DNA of 64,000 nucleotides from Metabacillus niabensis. Lineage in GTDB: Bacteria > Bacillota > Bacilli > Bacillales > Bacillaceae. Shown in pieces: positions 60,584 to 64,000 of the stretch. A program made the translations under genes and the position numbers. Where the stretch lies: NCBI RefSeq assembly GCF_020524345.1, contig NZ_JAIVLH010000002.1, positions 1 through 64,000 on the forward strand, in the 5' to 3' direction. The stretch's first letter is position 1; each line of letters opens with the position of its first letter. The notes beneath the pieces are model-generated. The model was not told the origin of the DNA. It did no database searches and worked only from the letters and a program-made list of their open reading frames with translations.

Positions 60584-61717
60584 ATGGAAGAACAAAACCA
60601 ACAAAATTTTATCCCAATGGTTGATTTAAAGGAAGAAGTTAATTTAATGGGTCAGTCGATAATAAAATCTGTAACAGACGTAATTGAAAGTGGAGCATAT
60701 GTGTTAGGAGAAAAGGGTAAAAAGCTTGAACATGAGTTAGCAGGCTATTTAAACGTATCTTATGCACTGGGAGTAGCAAACGGTACAGATGCATTATATA
60801 TTGCATTGAAAGCACTAGGTATTGGTATTGGTGATGAAGTCATTACAACACCATTCACTTTCTTTGGAACAGCTGAAGCCATTGCCCAAGCTGGAGCTAA
60901 ACCAGTATTTGCTGACATAGATGAGGAGACATATAATATTGATCCTTACAAAATGGAAAAAGCCATTACTCCCAAGACGAAAGCGATTATAGTTGTTCAC
61001 TTATTTGGCCTTTCTGCAAAGATGTCACAAATTATGGAAATAGCAAAAAAACATCACATAAAGGTAATCGAAGATGCATGTCAAGCTATAGGGACAGAAT
61101 ATCAGGGGAAAAGGGTAGGTTCTATTGGTGATATTGGCTGCTTTTCGTTTTTTCCATCAAAAAACTTAGGAGCTTTTGGAGATGCTGGTTTAGTTGTTAC
61201 AAATAATAAAGATCTTTACAAAAATATGTTTATGCTACGTAATCATGGCAGTGATAAAAAATATCTGCATTCTTTAATAGGGATGAATAGTAGACTTGAT
61301 GAAATACAGGCAGCTATATTATTAGTGAAATTGAAATATTTCGATGTTTTTCTGCATTTGAGAAAAGAAATTGCGAAAAACTATACAGAAAATATTCATA
61401 AATCTTTAAAAAAACCTAAGATATATGAAAATAGGGAACATACTTTTCATCAATATTGTATTGAATTAGATCAGCGTAATGAACTTTCCGCTTATTTATT
61501 GGAAAAAGGGATCTCTTCAGCTATATACTATCCTGTCCCATTACATCTCCAAGAAGCATTTAGCTATTTAAATTATAAAGAGGGAGATTTTCCGCTAGCC
61601 GAAACTATAGCTAAACGTATATTAGCTCTACCGATCTCACCAACCATGTCGAGAGAAATTCAGGAGAATATTATTAATTGTGTGAATGAATTTCTTGAAG
61701 AAAAAGGATCAAAATAG
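60584..61717 (+). CDS. PLP-dependent sugar aminotransferase, WbpE-like (DegT/DnrJ/EryC1/StrS)
   Basis: This 377-residue aminotransferase has IPMVDLKEEV at the start, GVANGTDALYIALKAL, VIEDACQAIGTEYQGKRVG and the Schiff-base Lys in FSFFPSKNLGAFGDAG. The pattern is that of WbpE/WlbC and DesV-type 3-aminotransferases, which aminate 3-keto-uronic acid sugars. The upstream WbpA-like gene and the WbpB-like gene at 48839 support this. The ATG at 60584 with GGAGG upstream was chosen over one at 60560. Confidence 0.88.
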   Translation: MEEQNQQNFIPMVDLKEEVNLMGQSIIKSVTDVIESGAYVLGEKGKKLEHELAGYLNVSYALGVANGTDALYIALKALGIGIGDEVITTPFTFFGTAEAIAQAGAKPVFADIDEETYNIDPYKMEKAITPKTKAIIVVHLFGLSAKMSQIMEIAKKHHIKVIEDACQAIGTEYQGKRVGSIGDIGCFSFFPSKNLGAFGDAGLVVTNNKDLYKNMFMLRNHGSDKKYLHSLIGMNSRLDEIQAAILLVKLKYFDVFLHLRKEIAKNYTENIHKSLKKPKIYENREHTFHQYCIELDQRNELSAYLLEKGISSAIYYPVPLHLQEAFSYLNYKEGDFPLAETIAKRILALPISPTMSREIQENIINCVNEFLEEKGSK

Positions 61718-61737
61718 CTGTCAATTCTGACAGCTAT
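61714..61737. terminator. Hairpin at the aminotransferase stop
   Basis: ATAGCTGTCA pairs with TGACAGCTAT (4-base loop), overlapping the stop codon. It is followed by TCTTC, so the T run is weak. Confidence 0.5.
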
Positions 61738-61794
61738 CTTCTAACATACAGATGTACGGTTAAACATTACTACATAATGTAGTTTTTAATTTTT

Positions 61795-63066
61795 TTAAAA
61801 ATGTTGATCTTCGTTCTTATCTTTTTCTATTTTCATTAGTTCCTCAGTTACTTCTTGAACGTTTCTTTCAAGATTGTCCAGGTTAACAATTTGTGTGTCT
61901 AATTTTATCTCATAGTCAATCGATTCATTTATTAGGTTTTTTATTTGCTTTTCAATTTGTAATAAGACCATCGTGTCATCGTTTGCAGATGTAATGAACT
62001 CAAATTTCGGTATAAATGAATCAATATCTTGTTGAACCTTCTCAATCTGCTCATTTATTTTAGAGTGGCCAGATTTAAATGCATATATTTCATTTGAAAT
62101 CGAGTGTAAGATAGTTTTCATATCGTTAAGTTCATGTTTATCTTTATTCGTTTCGATTAGTGTTTGAAGTATTTGTTCATTTCCTTTTTTTAATTGGTAA
62201 ATTTGTTCCTGTAATTGTTCCCCGTTTGTTCTCACCTGGAGTTTATCTTCATTTAGTTTCGTAATGATGTTTTTAAGAAAATCACATTCGTTATTCTTTT
62301 GAAGTATTTCTTTATCTTTTATATTAATTAACTCCTCATATTGTTGACGATCTAATTTAGTTGAGTCAATTTGTTCCTTAAGTTGATTAATTTCTCCAGC
62401 TTGTTTTTCAATAGAGATTTCTTTTGTTTCTATCTCTGTTTTTAGCTTCATTTTCTCATTATTCACAGCATTCGTTAAGTCTAATAGTTTTTGTTCGATT
62501 TCTGTTTTCTCTATATTGATGTTTTCATACTGTAATAATGCTTCTTCGTAATTCGCACGATACTCTCTTAATTCTAGTGAGATTTTTTGATTTCCCTTTT
62601 GTAGATTAGTATATTTTAATTCTATTTCATTTACTATTTCTTGTTTTTTTACTATTTCATTTTTTAGAGAATATAGCTCTGCTTTTAATTTATTGTTTAT
62701 AGCTTCTAATTTAGATTTATTTTCTATTAAATAAGAGATTTCTTTGTTCTTTTCTACGTCTTGTTCTATCAATGTCTCTATTTCTTTCTTTAATCTTGTA
62801 GAAGTTTGGATATATTCAAATTCTAGTTGTTTATTTTTACCCACTTGCAATTGGTAGCTATTTTGTAATTCTTCAATTTTTTTCTTAGTTATATCTAATT
62901 GCAATGATATTGAGTTTTTTTCTTCAAGAAGGTTCGCATTCGCATGCTTTAGTTTTCTTAATTGTGAATAATGATAGTTGTTTTCATAGTCTTCCACTTG
63001 TGCTTTATACCTACTAAGTTCTGATTTCATATGAATAAGCTTTTGCTGAAGCATAGTGTTTTCCAC
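61795..63066 (-). CDS. Long coiled-coil protein, unknown
   Basis: This protein of about 423 residues is a nearly continuous coiled coil from residue 10 to 330, rich in Lys, Glu, Gln, Ile and Leu with heptad spacing (LKAELYSLKNEIVKKQEIVN; IEKQAGEINQLKEQIDS). A shorter helical segment and an acidic tail (EELMKIEKDKNEDQHF) follow. No membrane segment or catalytic motif is seen. The GTG at 63066 with GGGAGTGA upstream was chosen. It is the last of three minus-strand genes of unknown function that probably form an operon. Confidence 0.7.
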   Translation of the reverse strand: MENTMLQQKLIHMKSELSRYKAQVEDYENNYHYSQLRKLKHANANLLEEKNSISLQLDITKKKIEELQNSYQLQVGKNKQLEFEYIQTSTRLKKEIETLIEQDVEKNKEISYLIENKSKLEAINNKLKAELYSLKNEIVKKQEIVNEIELKYTNLQKGNQKISLELREYRANYEEALLQYENINIEKTEIEQKLLDLTNAVNNEKMKLKTEIETKEISIEKQAGEINQLKEQIDSTKLDRQQYEELINIKDKEILQKNNECDFLKNIITKLNEDKLQVRTNGEQLQEQIYQLKKGNEQILQTLIETNKDKHELNDMKTILHSISNEIYAFKSGHSKINEQIEKVQQDIDSFIPKFEFITSANDDTMVLLQIEKQIKNLINESIDYEIKLDTQIVNLDNLERNVQEVTEELMKIEKDKNEDQHF

Positions 63067-63107
63067 TGTTATCACTCCCATTTGACTTCAAATACAAAAG
63101 GAACTAT

Positions 63108-63398
63108 TTAGGTATTTGTCTTAAGTATTTTGATAATTTCTTCAAACTTGTCTTCGGTCTTATCGATCATATTCTCAAATTGTTCAATAATTTCATCAGA
63201 AATAATCATATCTTTAGTTGTTGTACTCATATCTTTTGAGGATATACGAGTATTAAATAAGTATAGAATAAGTAGTAATAGGGTATTTCCTTCTATATGA
63301 ATGGAACTGTTGTCGTTTTTTTTAAGATTTGTTAATTCCTGGACAATGCTTTTAGCTAATTCGTCTATCAATTTTTCATTTTCCTCATTAAACACCAT
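63108..63398 (-). CDS. Small helical protein with one hydrophobic segment, unknown
   Basis: The 96-residue protein has acidic helices at both ends (FNEENEKLIDELAKSIVQEL; FENMIDKTEDKFEEIIKIL) and a short hydrophobic core in between (NTLLLLILYLFNTRI). I do not recognise it. GGGAGGGA precedes the ATG at 63398. It starts 12 bases after the 63411 gene and is probably co-transcribed with both neighbours. Confidence 0.65.
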   Translation of the reverse strand: MVFNEENEKLIDELAKSIVQELTNLKKNDNSSIHIEGNTLLLLILYLFNTRISSKDMSTTTKDMIISDEIIEQFENMIDKTEDKFEEIIKILKTNT

Positions 63399-63410
63399 CA
63401 AATCCCTCCC

Positions 63411-63965
63411 TTAACTATTTCCGCTAATACTAATAGAATTTATGGCAGGTATACCTTCCTTAAATTCATCGCTATAGCAATATCCTAATATATTTCCTGT
63501 ATAGGACTTTGAGGGAAGCCATTTTAATTGGAAGTTTTGAAAAGAAATCATTTGAGAAGGGTTAATGTTATTTTTATTGATGGGCTTTAGAAAGTACACA
63601 TCTTTATCTGATGATTTGTTTAGCCGTTCCCAGCCGTCCGTTATATTTGAATTTTGTTGCTTCGCGCTAATGATTTTGCCTGACAATTGAAAAGGATGGC
63701 TTTGGGTAAATTGTAAACAAATATAAGGGTTTGTAATTTGTTTCTGTCCAATGTTATGGATAATATATGAACCGATAATTAAATTCTCATCGTCCAAACG
63801 ATGTGAAATATTTACCGAATATGTAAAATAGCTAATTAATTGAACATCATTATTATCCTTTTTTGATTCATTAATTAATTTTTTTATTTCATTTAAGTAA
63901 TTTATTGTCTTATGTTCGTGTTCCTTCACCATTTCTTGAAGTTTTAACAAGTTGTTTTGTTTCAT
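63411..63965 (-). CDS. Unknown protein with helical N-terminus and beta-rich body
   Basis: The 184-residue protein has an N-terminal helix (NLLKLQEMVKEHEHKTINYL) followed by a beta-rich, probably immunoglobulin-like body (NISHRLDDENLIIGSYIIHN; PYICLQFTQSHPFQLSGKI; NFQLKWLPSKSYTGNILGYC). I do not recognise the family. AAGGAG lies eight bases before the ATG at 63965. It is the first visible gene of the three-gene unit; only 35 bases remain to the window edge, so genes upstream cannot be judged. Confidence 0.65.
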   Translation of the reverse strand: MKQNNLLKLQEMVKEHEHKTINYLNEIKKLINESKKDNNDVQLISYFTYSVNISHRLDDENLIIGSYIIHNIGQKQITNPYICLQFTQSHPFQLSGKIISAKQQNSNITDGWERLNKSSDKDVYFLKPINKNNINPSQMISFQNFQLKWLPSKSYTGNILGYCYSDEFKEGIPAINSISISGNS

Positions 63966-64000
63966 GAATGGCACTCCTTCAGTAAAAATAGAGAGAGGAT

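Noticed and set aside
1-64000. CRISPR arrays, tRNA or rRNA genes, prophage or transposase genes
   Set aside because: No regularly spaced repeats, cloverleaf-like sequences, or phage or transposase motifs were seen; the only mobile trace is the group II intron end.

Overview
This window comes from an AT-rich, spore-forming member of the Bacillaceae. The evidence is a ccdA-yneI-ccdC-yneK block as in Bacillus subtilis, a Spo0E-like phosphatase, a SinI-like peptide, a CotY/CotZ coat protein, many YheC/YheD-type spore-coat ATP-grasp proteins, CcpA (cre) sites, and SAM-I, cobalamin and yybP-ykoY riboswitches. No phage, CRISPR array, rRNA or tRNA was seen. The only mobile-element trace is the 3' end of a group II intron at the left edge.

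Layout: (1) 1-3701 is the cytochrome c biogenesis / sporulation block, closing with a candidate small RNA on the minus strand. (2) 3929-12337 is a sugar catabolic island: two TIM-barrel isomerase/epimerases, a Gfo/Idh/MocA dehydrogenase, a zinc dehydrogenase, a GH4 glycosidase, two AraC regulators and cre-like sites, but no transporter. A frameshifted peptidoglycan-binding gene sits inside it. (3) 12451-15354 is metE behind tandem SAM-I and cobalamin riboswitches. (4) 15629-18976 holds a PRPP synthetase paralogue, a Cys-rich pentapeptide-repeat protein, a yybP-ykoY (Mn2+) riboswitch, a protein-kinase-like gene with a tiny Ser/Lys/His-rich partner, and a SinI-like peptide. (5) 19006-26284 is a TetR gene divergent from a tightly overlapping six-gene operon (KASIII-like condensing enzyme, ATP-grasp, SDR, metallo-beta-lactamase-fold hydrolase, adenylate-forming enzyme, GNAT). 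It looks like a biosynthetic pathway for a product I cannot identify. (6) 26364-32915 carries GH18 and SGNH hydrolases, an acyl-CoA synthetase, a DEAD-box helicase, a PAP2 phosphatase and three tiny genes.

(7) 32922-47647 is a spore-coat ATP-grasp island: eight YheC/YheD-like ligases, a ninth ATP-grasp gene broken in a poly-T tract, a MurF-like ligase and a CotY/CotZ-type protein, on alternating strands, with sigma-K-like promoters in several gaps. (8) 47674-61717 is a glycan island. It holds homologues of all five steps to UDP-2,3-diacetamido-mannuronic acid (WbpA/B/E/D/I type), a second set resembling PglF/PglE/PglD (bacillosamine type), three glycosyltransferases and a glucuronyl C5-epimerase-like protein, but no flippase, polymerase or priming transferase. 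(9) 61795-63965 is a minus-strand set of three unrecognised, mostly coiled-coil proteins.

How it fits together (inference): regions 7-9 read as a mother-cell factory for a spore-surface layer, with amide-bond ligases, a coat scaffold protein, and glycans made in the cytoplasm where coat and exosporium assemble, so that no export machinery is needed. Regions 2 and 6 are carbon-source functions under CcpA. All functional calls come from reading motifs in the translated sequence; no database search was run.
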